From Legionella rowbothamii (GTDB lineage Bacteria; Pseudomonadota; Gammaproteobacteria; Legionellales; Legionellaceae), in NCBI RefSeq assembly GCF_900639985.1, contig NZ_CAAAIM010000008.1, forward strand, positions 62,001 to 126,000: a stretch of 64,000 nucleotides of DNA. The letters run 5' to 3'. This document shows, in pieces, positions 38,501 to 45,901 of the stretch. The first letter of the stretch is position 1. Every line of letters starts with the position of its first letter. The translations under genes were made by a program, and so were the position numbers. A model generated the notes under the pieces. It searched no databases and was not told where the DNA came from. It saw only the letters and a list, made by a program, of their open reading frames with translations.

Positions 38501-40845
38501 TGAAAATAAAAATCTTCCAAACAATGGTTTGCATAAGTCGCAGGGTAGCCTAGAATAAATATGTCATCGTTATTTTCTAAGTCCAATAATTCTCGGATGC
38601 ATTGAAAATTCAGAGAATAAATTTTATAACAGTAGTCCGGTATGATTTGATGCGAAGAGGTTCTTACAGTTTGCAGTCCTGACATAAAAGATTTATTTAG
38701 TTCGCGTTGCTCTTTAAGATAACTGGTAACCTGCGACCATATTAATTCATGGGAAGAGTTTTGTGAATTTAAACCAATCCACTCAATATTATCATCAAGA
38801 TAAATGCAATCAGTTAAGTTCCAATAATAAGAAGCATAAAAAGCCGCCAATCGTCTTGATTGAATGCCTCCCTTATTTTCGTAATTACCATGTGAAAGAG
38901 ACGCCAGGCTATTAATAACCAAGAAGCCTAATGAAGGAGGGCAGGAGGAAATATTAAGCGCATGAAACTCTTCTGATGTAAGTACTACAATGCAATGTTG
39001 CTCATCTCCCATTTGGTCCATATCAGGTAAAAAAGCATTCTGTGTTCTTCCTGCAAAAATAAAGGTTACTGTTTGGGTAGATAGCTCCTTTTGTTCGGCA
39101 GCATAATAATTCATTTCAGTAGTATGCAAGAAACCATCGCTATTTATTGACTCAACGTGTGAGATAATGTTCCATTTTTTGCTGAACGTCTTGATTAAAG
39201 GAATCAGGTGATGTTGACAATTCAATTCGTTATATGGAGTTGAATCATGCATATCCAGAGAATGTATTTTCTTTAATCCAGGTTCCGAGGCAAGGTACTT
39301 TTGGCTAAAGAATGCTATTTTTTGCTCAGCTTTTTTCTGTTTATTGTTTGGAGTGGTTTGGGGAATGGCGTCTGCCAGCGCATTTATTTCATTTTGTCCC
39401 ACCATCTCGTCTATTGATAAAAAGGATGGGACTTCAATAAGCGCTTGTGGATTCCTAAGTTTTATTAAAAGCTCAGTGGCTCCTTGTTCATTTAATAAAT
39501 TCTCCAAGCTACACCCATGCCTAGGATGCTGTTTATTTTTTGGGGAGGCGCTTAAGTCAATAAGAAAAGGGCTATTTTTTATTAGCTCGCTGAATAATGA
39601 TATTTGATGCCGTGCCGCTAATAACCATGCTAAGGAAATACCCTTTTGTGACAGTTGGTCATAAGTAGGTTGTGCATTCAAATCGATGAATATGGATGGG
39701 CTTTGAGAATAAATTTTCTTAAATAAATCGATCGCATTGTTTCGTATGAGCAGCCAAGCTAAGGAAATACCTTTGCCTAGATGTTGCTCCTGAGTCGGTT
39801 GTGCATTCAAATCGATGAATATGGATGGATTTTGGGAGTAAATTTTCTTAAATAAATCGAGTTCTTTTCTTAGGGTGAGCAGCCAAGCTAAGGACATCCC
39901 TTTGTCTTGATGTTCTTCGTGAGTAGGTTGGGCATTCAAGTCGATGAATATGGATGGATTTTGGGAGTAAATTTTCTTAAATAAATCGAGTTCATTTTGT
40001 TTTATAAACATCCAAGCTAAGGAAATACCCTTGTTTGGATGGTGTTCGTCAGCAGGTTGTGCATTCAAATCGATGAATACAGATGGATTTTTGGAGTAAA
40101 TTTCCTTAAATAAATCGAGTTCATTTCTTATTAGGAGCAGCCAAGCTAAGGAAATACCCTTGTTTGGATGGTGTTCGTCAGCAGGTTGTGCATTCAAATC
40201 GATGAATACAGATGGATTTTTGGAGTAAATTTCCTTAAATAAATCGAGTTCATTTCTTATTAGGAGCAGCCAAGCTAAGGAAATACCCTTTTGTCGATGA
40301 TGTTCGTCAGTAGATTGTGCATTCAAGTCAATGAATATGGATGGATTTTTGGAGTAAATTTCCTTAAATAAATCGAGCTCATTTCTTATTATGAGCAGCC
40401 AAGCTAAGGAAATACCTTTGCCTAGATGTTGCTCCTGAGTCGGTTGTGCATTCAAATCGATGAATATGGATGGATTTTGGGAGTACATTTTCTTAAATAA
40501 ATCAAGTTCATTTCTTTGTATGAGCAACCAACCCAAGGAAATACCTTTGTCTAGATGGTGTTCGTTAGTAGGTTGTTCATTCAAGTCAATGAATATGGAT
40601 GGATTTTGGGAGTACATTTTCTTCAATAAATCAATTTTATTGCTTCGTATAAGCAACCAAATTAGGCTAATACCTCCGGTTACCTTATTATGATCTGGGT
40701 TATTTAGATCAATGGAAACATTTGATATGTAAAATGGGTTAAGTTCTTCCTTTTTCCTAGCGGATGCTACATTTAAGGGATGCGTGTGTAGAAGAGGATC
40801 TTGAATATATTCAATCGCATAAGAGTTATTTTTTTCTTTTTTCAT
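35584..40845 (-). CDS. ankyrin-like repeats - SF2 helicase - CE-clan protease fusion (candidate effector)
   Basis: 1,753 residues. Residues 53-465 hold nine 43-residue repeats (GISLAWLL..ELDLFKKIYS and FIDLNAQP) plus a degenerate tenth, ankyrin-like in spacing. Residues 480-880 are unassigned; YLDDNIEW near 688 recalls a GT-A-type metal motif. Basic patches KKRKLSD (about 893) and KKKRKQ (about 927) look like nuclear localisation signals. A full SF2 helicase follows: ATGAGKT (990), LLDEFH (1110), FSATPP (1133), QIIGRVLR (1292). The end is Ulp1/YopJ-like: HWVGI (1604), YYNS (1625), QKDGTSCG (Cys near 1672). It stands alone. No signal peptide. Secretion and ubiquitin/SUMO-type cleavage are inference. 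Confidence 0.8.
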   Translation of the reverse strand: MKKEKNNSYAIEYIQDPLLHTHPLNVASARKKEELNPFYISNVSIDLNNPDHNKVTGGISLIWLLIRSNKIDLLKKMYSQNPSIFIDLNEQPTNEHHLDKGISLGWLLIQRNELDLFKKMYSQNPSIFIDLNAQPTQEQHLGKGISLAWLLIIRNELDLFKEIYSKNPSIFIDLNAQSTDEHHRQKGISLAWLLLIRNELDLFKEIYSKNPSVFIDLNAQPADEHHPNKGISLAWLLLIRNELDLFKEIYSKNPSVFIDLNAQPADEHHPNKGISLAWMFIKQNELDLFKKIYSQNPSIFIDLNAQPTHEEHQDKGMSLAWLLTLRKELDLFKKIYSQNPSIFIDLNAQPTQEQHLGKGISLAWLLIRNNAIDLFKKIYSQSPSIFIDLNAQPTYDQLSQKGISLAWLLAARHQISLFSELIKNSPFLIDLSASPKNKQHPRHGCSLENLLNEQGATELLIKLRNPQALIEVPSFLSIDEMVGQNEINALADAIPQTTPNNKQKKAEQKIAFFSQKYLASEPGLKKIHSLDMHDSTPYNELNCQHHLIPLIKTFSKKWNIISHVESINSDGFLHTTEMNYYAAEQKELSTQTVTFIFAGRTQNAFLPDMDQMGDEQHCIVVLTSEEFHALNISSCPPSLGFLVINSLASLSHGNYENKGGIQSRRLAAFYASYYWNLTDCIYLDDNIEWIGLNSQNSSHELIWSQVTSYLKEQRELNKSFMSGLQTVRTSSHQIIPDYCYKIYSLNFQCIRELLDLENNDDIFILGYPATYANHCLEDFYFQMLLDIAVDSKKISRACRHIIDQNHAGFKRSTINSNMAKKWLAPYNDVVKIEFGSFDLSMLKENHQQWMNWALSYLKKQVIRNQKAFEARQQFEKTRDDLPQVVFNNTQIKKRKLSDALIPPNFILLDNIYSNDEEPQKASSSLKKKRKQTPHSSHWKLNCSNKNLNQLMAGDEHWNMETYLSQIGHLCYPYQQEALKKIGQSTANNGVLNIATGAGKTRLQILLLNYLLAKQDSPIYIITPTQQLVEQFYLSCEETINLLEDNAHVTMLDIIKVQSDSGNVPWKNYYKNDVLKKQAKVVIFCDYSFNKFQNELGESTDAINIQSAIILLDEFHLYLTTAKTILGGNVTALGFSATPPKEYQPLYHFSRLDSLQAKITVPMIIDRLPYKLSNTNEKRKEKISELLKSHRHPRDGQCLQNSKGIIFVSSIAQANELAQVINQDRAKPLALSVHSGLSNSAQLITQFHKKKYHEQGILIVVGMLQAGYDDKHLSWALIARNNNENSATVRQIIGRVLRKNPEDPEKIAYILADHHLNLSDFGLLKDQEAITKAHSKYFQVNRELLYLDIQYAIQKNESFQSYQVIFEQNCLKDHSLKKHLELALRAITPEWLASILHHNQQLAQDDILACFAYEAYGFFFDSKRTENKELYTAQKFQELLDALIQVKPHQVTSWLGKTEKKSCQHWMTKISTQFAVPHYINVLNEYQQKIKFINQQPGKVIPKTLNTSGKTLANNSLFAQPNTVGENTNSSYMYQDEDVCRILQLRLQDNQTPGLIVLGVANMSENYLGNRVLNILRDYVAGPFAPQRGNNSVENIIIPIVHQYHWVGIRIQLRTGALPEITYYNSIKNYTPDAQLIPALLEEVNQALSVLDLWPMATHIKPFEHALEQKDGTSCGAFLIENIYCDLEQKTWPTDSNLTQTIRARHLKLLQQKEPVFYEQFCKRQWQGESSALHLNLKQPWHLPSSYEIKKSMQ
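39528..40689 (-). repeat. array of nine 129-bp coding repeats
   Basis: In-frame 129-bp units (43 codons) encode the ankyrin-like repeats. Units at 40031-40159 and 40160-40288 appear identical base for base; the others differ at scattered positions, so copies have been gained recently or homogenised. Confidence 0.9.
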
Positions 40846-41026
40846 TTAAAACAAACCCACAAGAAGAAATCACTATGATTTTTAATAATACAATGGAATG
40901 GCCTTTAAGAACACATTATGCTTTAAATTTACTCTTTTAAGAAATGGTGGCGGAATTTACCCAGCCTGCCCGCCACCCCTTTTAAGATTTCACAATCTTT
41001 GTTCTGTATAACCAGATAATCATTTC

Positions 41027-41062
41027 CGAAATAAAATAAATCCCCGTTCTAGAGCGGGGATA
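41027..41062 (-). terminator. terminator of the SidB-like gene
   Basis: On the minus strand TCCCCG and CGGGGA pair around an eight-base loop and are followed by TTTATTTTATTT, 15 bases after the stop codon. Confidence 0.75.
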
Positions 41063-41076
41063 ATAGCCACAAAGTG

Positions 41077-42330
41077 CTAATTTATTTGTAGTGCGCTTTT
41101 TACAGAATGATGTTCTTCGGTTCTTTGAACAAACTCTCTAAAGAAAGTCTGTGCGCTCTTACCTGATCGATTATGCAATGTACTCCAAGCTGAATTATGA
41201 CCATTTTCATCTTGCACATCAGTTTCCATTTTCCTATCGCTTTTAATTTTTTCCCTAGCTTCAACTACAGCCTCTCTTGCCTTAGCGAGTCCTGGTTTAG
41301 TGAGAGGATCTGCCTTATGAATTATGTCATCTAGATTTGCAATCTCTTTATCAATCTTCGCCTTTTTCTCGCGTCGATCTGAAGTAAGTTCTTTATGAAT
41401 AGATGCATAATGAGGAATCACAGCATCATCGATACGATTTTCTCTTATCTCTTTACTTGATCTAACTACTATGTACTCTTTATATGCTTCAGGAATGCCC
41501 TTAAATGCACTACCAGCATTAATTTCCCATTTAACTAAAGCAACACCGAATTTAACGAAGGGTTTAAACAACCATCCCAATACTATCCCTGTTATGCCAT
41601 CTTTATGACCGATTGCTTTACCCTCTTCATTACGTTCTAGACGCACATTTCCTACTAAGAAATTAGTAATAGTCGAGAAAGAACGGCTACTAAATAAATT
41701 AATCGGTTGTCCTAGCTGATGGAAATGTTGTGCTACCAACGAGGCTATACCCGCCCCAAGAGAATGACCTTTAAGGGTAATATTTTGTGGGGAAACACCT
41801 TGATCTAATAATCGTTGTACCTGGGCAATACCATCTAAAACTAAATCATCTTTTGATTTAGCTCTGCCCGTGCTTTGACCAACACCACGAAAGTTAAAAC
41901 CAACGACATTAGCCTTGAGAGCTTGCGCATCTTCTTTTATATCATCAATGATATGTTCATAACACATACCATTCCCTACTAAATTGATAATATAGGGTTG
42001 ATATTTAGGATCAATATTTTCTTGGGACTTATACTTTACCTCGAACGTATCTAAATGTATTCCATCATGAGTAATTACCTCATGTTTTTCACAGGCTAGA
42101 TTGTCATCATTATAATAACTCACAGAGTCATCACTAACTGCTAAATGAACAAAACTCTCATTTTGTGCGGGCAGCACCAAACTACCGACCCCTTCACCAA
42201 GCAATTTATTCGCCCCGAGTTTTATTAAATCCCAGAATAAAACAGGAGGAAAAACAGACCGAATTGCAATAAACTTAAACCATTCCCAACCACTATATCT
42301 CGGTTTTGGGGCATTATAAACCTTAGCCAT
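41077..42330 (-). CDS. SidB/SdbA-like alpha/beta hydrolase, candidate Dot/Icm effector
   Basis: 417 residues. An alpha/beta hydrolase domain (about 100-230) shows GNGMCYEH as oxyanion region, GFNFRGVGQSTG and a nucleophile elbow GHSLGAG. The C-terminal third (about 300-417) is helical and highly charged, with coiled-coil character. This arrangement matches the SidB/SdbA family of Legionella effectors as I remember it; no alignment was run. Its substrate would be a lipid or ester. A near-consensus FNR site and a TATAAT box lie upstream, so oxygen-dependent expression is possible. Confidence 0.75.
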   Translation of the reverse strand: MAKVYNAPKPRYSGWEWFKFIAIRSVFPPVLFWDLIKLGANKLLGEGVGSLVLPAQNESFVHLAVSDDSVSYYNDDNLACEKHEVITHDGIHLDTFEVKYKSQENIDPKYQPYIINLVGNGMCYEHIIDDIKEDAQALKANVVGFNFRGVGQSTGRAKSKDDLVLDGIAQVQRLLDQGVSPQNITLKGHSLGAGIASLVAQHFHQLGQPINLFSSRSFSTITNFLVGNVRLERNEEGKAIGHKDGITGIVLGWLFKPFVKFGVALVKWEINAGSAFKGIPEAYKEYIVVRSSKEIRENRIDDAVIPHYASIHKELTSDRREKKAKIDKEIANLDDIIHKADPLTKPGLAKAREAVVEAREKIKSDRKMETDVQDENGHNSAWSTLHNRSGKSAQTFFREFVQRTEEHHSVKSALQIN

Positions 42331-42360
42331 TATTCAATCTCATTACATTTAGTGTGCTAA

Positions 42361-42366
42361 AATTAT
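42361..42366 (-). promoter_or_regulatory. predicted -10 box of the SidB-like gene
   Basis: TATAAT on the minus strand, 31 bases upstream of the start codon. No good -35 hexamer is found 16-18 bases above it, which fits an activator-dependent promoter. Confidence 0.4.
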
Positions 42367-42418
42367 AAGCAAAAAACATTAAGGTAATATTAAAGCTTCT
42401 CGTAAATTGAGAAAAGAT

Positions 42419-42432
42419 TTGATTATCATCAT
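42419..42432. promoter_or_regulatory. FNR-type site upstream of the SidB-like gene
   Basis: TTGATTATCATCAT matches TTGATNNNNATCAA at nine of ten defined positions. Its centre is about 71 bases upstream of the start inferred from the TATAAT box, a class I activator spacing. Confidence 0.45.
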
Positions 42433-42588
42433 TACAACTCAATACTTTGATTAAGACAATGATAAAACACTGAGCAACTGAGAGTTTCTTAATTGGCAGC
42501 ATGAGCAGTGAGCTGTCAACCGAACGCGAGCAAGTTGATTTTCCCTAAACCAAAACCAACTACCCTCATTCTTTTCAACATAACTCAA

Positions 42589-43284
42589 TCAATTCAAGAG
42601 ACCCGCGACTGATTTAAGTTGCTCTGGTTGAAGCAACTGAATTTTCTTATGCTCAATAGAAATAATTTTATTATTTTTAAATTGAGTAAAGATCCGGCTA
42701 ATCGTTTCTGCTGTTAATCCCAGATAATTTCCAATATCTTGACGAGACATCGGTAAAAAAAATTCTATGCCTTGCTCACAAACAACCAATCGCTTAGATA
42801 AATCAATCAGAAAAGCAGCTAGACGTTGCTCTGCAGTGACGAAATTTAAATAATAACCTGTAGCTAATTGCTGACTAATTAAATACAAAATTTGCTTCTG
42901 CAAGCTGGAATGAGAACGCAATAACTCCAGAAAATGAGTATAGGGAATCTCACAAACTAGTGCATCAGAAAGCGCAGCCGCTGAATAAAGATAGTTTCCG
43001 CGCGCAATGGCCTCAAAACCGAGGATTTCACCTGCAAAGTAAAACCCACGTAGTAATTCATTACCGTCTCGGTCTACTTCATAAGTTTTTAAACACCCGG
43101 ACTTAATCGCATACAGACTATGAAACGTAGTTTGAGGAAAATACAGGAACTGCTTTTTTTTAAGCACATGCTGTTGGCTTACTGCGGCATTAACTTGATT
43201 GACCCATCGCGACTTAGGCTCTTCTAACGTGCAAAAAGGGGAAAATCCACAGTACGAACAGGATTGAGTATCTTTTGTGTGCAT
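42589..43284 (-). CDS. fnr: FNR oxygen-sensing regulator
   Basis: 231 residues of the Crp/Fnr family. All four [4Fe-4S] ligands of FNR are present: Cys9, Cys12 and Cys18 at the N terminus and Cys111 (ALVCEIPY). The cyclic-nucleotide-like barrel spans about 35-145. The C-terminal helix-turn-helix MSRQDIGNYLGL-TAETISRIF keeps the Glu and Ser-Arg that read the FNR box. When oxygen is absent the cluster is intact and the dimer binds DNA. It is divergent from ompW, and the cyd and hemN genes next to it are classic FNR targets. Confidence 0.92.
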   Translation of the reverse strand: MHTKDTQSCSYCGFSPFCTLEEPKSRWVNQVNAAVSQQHVLKKKQFLYFPQTTFHSLYAIKSGCLKTYEVDRDGNELLRGFYFAGEILGFEAIARGNYLYSAAALSDALVCEIPYTHFLELLRSHSSLQKQILYLISQQLATGYYLNFVTAEQRLAAFLIDLSKRLVVCEQGIEFFLPMSRQDIGNYLGLTAETISRIFTQFKNNKIISIEHKKIQLLQPEQLKSVAGLLN

Positions 43285-43348
43285 GAGGACGCCATAAATT
43301 TCTAATTAGTATAGTTTAGCTTGTTTTTAAGCCTTTTTATATTTTTCC

Positions 43349-43362
43349 ATGATGTAAATCAG
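43349..43362. promoter_or_regulatory. FNR box between fnr and ompW
   Basis: ATGATGTAAATCAG carries the perfect TGAT-N4-ATCA core; only the two outer bases deviate from TTGATNNNNATCAA. The centre lies about 41 bases upstream of the ompW transcription start inferred from the -10 box, the class II activator position. It also lies 65 bases upstream of fnr, so autoregulation is possible. Confidence 0.65.
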
Positions 43363-43383
43363 GGTATTTGGAGGAGTGCCGCA

Positions 43384-43389
43384 TATAAA
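43384..43389 (+). promoter_or_regulatory. predicted -10 box of ompW
   Basis: TATAAA within CATATAAAATG, 70 bases before the ompW start. It places transcription near 43396. Confidence 0.45.
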
Positions 43390-43459
43390 ATGAAACAAGC
43401 TAATCGAGCCATAACATGGCGAACAATTTTTAGCTTATAAAATCAACAGCGAGAACACA

Positions 43460-44095
43460 ATGAAGAAGAAATTAACCCAAACTTTAGTTGCTGGAACCTT
43501 ACTTTCAATAGCGATACCAGTAATGGCCGATTCACCCTGGCTCGTTCGATTACGTGGAATTGGCGTATTACCTAGTGAATCAAGCTCTACCATTAGCATC
43601 ATTGGGGGTAAAGTAACTCACATTAGTAATGAAATAGTCCCTGAGTTAGATTTCAGTTATTTCGTTACTCCTCATATTGCAGCCGAACTCATTTTAGCAA
43701 CTTCACGACATAGTGTAGAGGCGACCAATACAGTTCTAGGGACGGTTAACTTAGGGAAAGTAAGCGTGTTGCCGCCTACCTTAACAGCCCAATATCATTT
43801 TGATCTTAGCCCCCACATCAAACCCTATGCAGGTGTCGGGATTAACTACAGCTATTTCTTTGATGTTAATAGTGGCCCCGTAGCAACCAAGATTCATTAT
43901 AGCTCCAGTGTGGGCCCAGCATTACAAATAGGGGCTGATTTTGCAATCAATGATCATGTGTTCATTAATGCCGATTTAAAAAAAATCTGGCTCAATTCGA
44001 ATGTAAAGGTATACACACCCATCGCTCAATTGAATACCAAAGTAAACATTGACCCTTGGATAGTAGGCTTAGGTGTGGGCTATCGATTTAGTTAA
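43460..44095 (+). CDS. ompW: outer-membrane protein OmpW
   Basis: 211 residues with a signal peptide (residues 1-23, ending VMA). The eight-stranded OmpW barrel is recognisable by SPWLVRLRGIGVLP, LPPTLTAQYHF, IKPYAGVGINYSYFF and the C-terminal VGLGVGYRFS ending in Phe-Ser. OmpW forms a narrow hydrophobic channel for small nonpolar molecules, and its expression responds to oxygen in enterobacteria. The FNR box upstream fits that. Confidence 0.9.
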   Translation: MKKKLTQTLVAGTLLSIAIPVMADSPWLVRLRGIGVLPSESSSTISIIGGKVTHISNEIVPELDFSYFVTPHIAAELILATSRHSVEATNTVLGTVNLGKVSVLPPTLTAQYHFDLSPHIKPYAGVGINYSYFFDVNSGPVATKIHYSSSVGPALQIGADFAINDHVFINADLKKIWLNSNVKVYTPIAQLNTKVNIDPWIVGLGVGYRFS

Positions 44096-44146
44096 GAACC
44101 TTTTACTTTTATTTTAGTAAGTGATTACCAATATTTCGGAGCGCTC

Positions 44147-44326
44147 ATCATCAAATCGATTACACGCGATATTTCTTTGACATTAGTTATCAAATTATTG
44201 CTTCTATTTATTTTGTGGTGGGTTTGTGTCCGAACCATGCATCCCCAGCTTGAAAAAGGGAGTAGTTGGTTACTCGACACACAAGAAAGGCCAGTTATTA
44301 TTAAGAAACAAGAGGTGTTTAAATGA
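44147..44326 (+). CDS. cydP: CydP-like small cytochrome bd accessory protein, no ordinary start codon
   Basis: A continuous frame reads IIKSITRDISLTLVIK, then a membrane helix (LLLLFILWWVC), and ends at TGA 44324-44326, overlapping the cydA ATG as ATGA. Length, position and the helix match the small CydP proteins encoded before cydA in other proteobacteria. The start is odd: a CGGAG ribosome-binding site (44137-44141) is followed by ATC at 44147 and 44150, with no ATG. A TTG at 44177 would drop the conserved N-terminal part. The coordinates given assume ATC and are uncertain. Confidence 0.5.
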   Translation: MIKSITRDISLTLVIKLLLLFILWWVCVRTMHPQLEKGSSWLLDTQERPVIIKKQEVFK

Positions 44327-45855
44327 TTCCAGCAACAGAGGTGGTTGACCTCTCTCGATTACAGTTTGCATTAACTGCACTGTACCATTTCTTATTTGTC
44401 CCGTTGACCTTAGGGTTTTCCGTCCTATTGGCGATTATGGAAACCGTTTATGTCATGACTGGTAAAGAGATTTGGCGAAAGATGGTGAAATATTGGGGCA
44501 TCTTATTTGGAATTAATTTCGTCCTGGGTGTGGCAACTGGCTTAACCATGGAGTTTGAATTTGGGACAAACTGGTCCTATTATTCTCGATACGTTGGGGA
44601 TGTTTTTGGTGCTCCATTAGCCATTGAAGGATTAATGGCCTTCTTTTTAGAGGCTACCTTTGTCGGCTTATTTTTCTTTGGATGGGAACGCCTATCCAAA
44701 CTACAACATTTGGTTTGTACTTGGCTGCTGGCTTTAGGTACAAACTTATCAGCACTTTGGATTTTAGTTGCAAATGGATGGATGCAAAACCCTGTAGGTG
44801 CCTATTTTGATTATCAAACCATGCGCATGGAAGTGAGCAGCTTTTTCGATATTTTATTTAACCCTGTCGCCCAAGCAAAATTTGTGCATACCATCAGTGC
44901 GGGATACGTTACCGGATCGGTATTTGTCCTCTCCGTTAGCGCTTATTTTATGTTGAGAAATCGCAATAAAGATTTTGCAAAACGCTCCATGACCGTTGCG
45001 ACCTCTTTTGGTTTGGCTGCAGCCTTATCAGTCGTTGTTCTTGGTGATGAGAGTGGCTATCTTGCCAATGAAGATCAGAAAATGAAAGTCGCGGCTATGG
45101 AATCCATGTGGGAAACCGAGACAGCACCTGCTAGTTTGACTCTTTTCGGCATTCCCGATGAACAAACAAGAACGACAAAATACGCAATTAAAATTCCCTA
45201 TGCCTTAGGGATAATAGCGACTCGTTCGTTTAACACCCCATTACAGGGTATTAATGAATTAATTGAGGATGGCAAAAATCGGATCAAAGATGGTCTGCTG
45301 GCCTACAATGCATTAAACACGTTGCAAAAAGCTCCTGATAATAAAGAAGCAAAAGAACTCTTACAAAGCCATGTTAAAAATTTAGGCTATGCCCTATTAC
45401 TTAAAAAATACTCATACAATATTATTGAAGCAACAGAAGACCAGATAAATCAAGCAGCAAATGACTTAAAACCTAAAGTAGCTCCGCTCTTTTTCTCTTT
45501 CAGAATTATGGTTGCCTGTGGTTTTTATTTTATCTTGCTGTTTGCATTAGGTTTCTATCTCGCCGCGAAAAACAAATTACACACAACACTCTGGTACCAC
45601 CGGATGGCATTTTATTCTTTACCACTGCCATGGATTGCAGCAGAACTAGGCTGGGTAGTTGCGGAGTACGGGCGCCAACCCTGGGTGGTGCAAGGAGTTT
45701 TACCGACCTTTATGGGAGCGTCCAGCTTATCAACAAATCAAGTTCTGACCTCATTAACAGGTTTTGTATTATTTTACACGATCTTAGCAATAGTGGAGCT
45801 CTTCCTAATGGTTAAATACATTCGGCTTGGCCCAGACAGAATGCTGATTGAATAA
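44323..45855 (+). CDS. cydA: cytochrome bd ubiquinol oxidase subunit I
   Basis: 510 residues, near the E. coli length. The N terminus LSRLQFALTALYHFLFVPLTLG carries the haem b595 His of the family. The long Q loop (about residues 245-390) is present, with YALLLKKYSY as in the L-type. The C-terminal GRQPWVVQGVLPT is the family signature. With CydB it oxidises ubiquinol and reduces oxygen to water with high affinity and no proton pumping. It overlaps the cydP-like frame and is followed after 46 bases by cydB. Confidence 0.96.
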   Translation: MIPATEVVDLSRLQFALTALYHFLFVPLTLGFSVLLAIMETVYVMTGKEIWRKMVKYWGILFGINFVLGVATGLTMEFEFGTNWSYYSRYVGDVFGAPLAIEGLMAFFLEATFVGLFFFGWERLSKLQHLVCTWLLALGTNLSALWILVANGWMQNPVGAYFDYQTMRMEVSSFFDILFNPVAQAKFVHTISAGYVTGSVFVLSVSAYFMLRNRNKDFAKRSMTVATSFGLAAALSVVVLGDESGYLANEDQKMKVAAMESMWETETAPASLTLFGIPDEQTRTTKYAIKIPYALGIIATRSFNTPLQGINELIEDGKNRIKDGLLAYNALNTLQKAPDNKEAKELLQSHVKNLGYALLLKKYSYNIIEATEDQINQAANDLKPKVAPLFFSFRIMVACGFYFILLFALGFYLAAKNKLHTTLWYHRMAFYSLPLPWIAAELGWVVAEYGRQPWVVQGVLPTFMGASSLSTNQVLTSLTGFVLFYTILAIVELFLMVKYIRLGPDRMLIE

Positions 45856-45901
45856 ATCTTAGCAAACCTTATTGATAAAGACATTCATTACGGAGTGGAA
45901 C

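Noticed and set aside
39528..40689. A non-coding satellite or CRISPR-like array
   Set aside because: The 129-bp units are in frame and encode regular 43-residue repeats inside a long gene.
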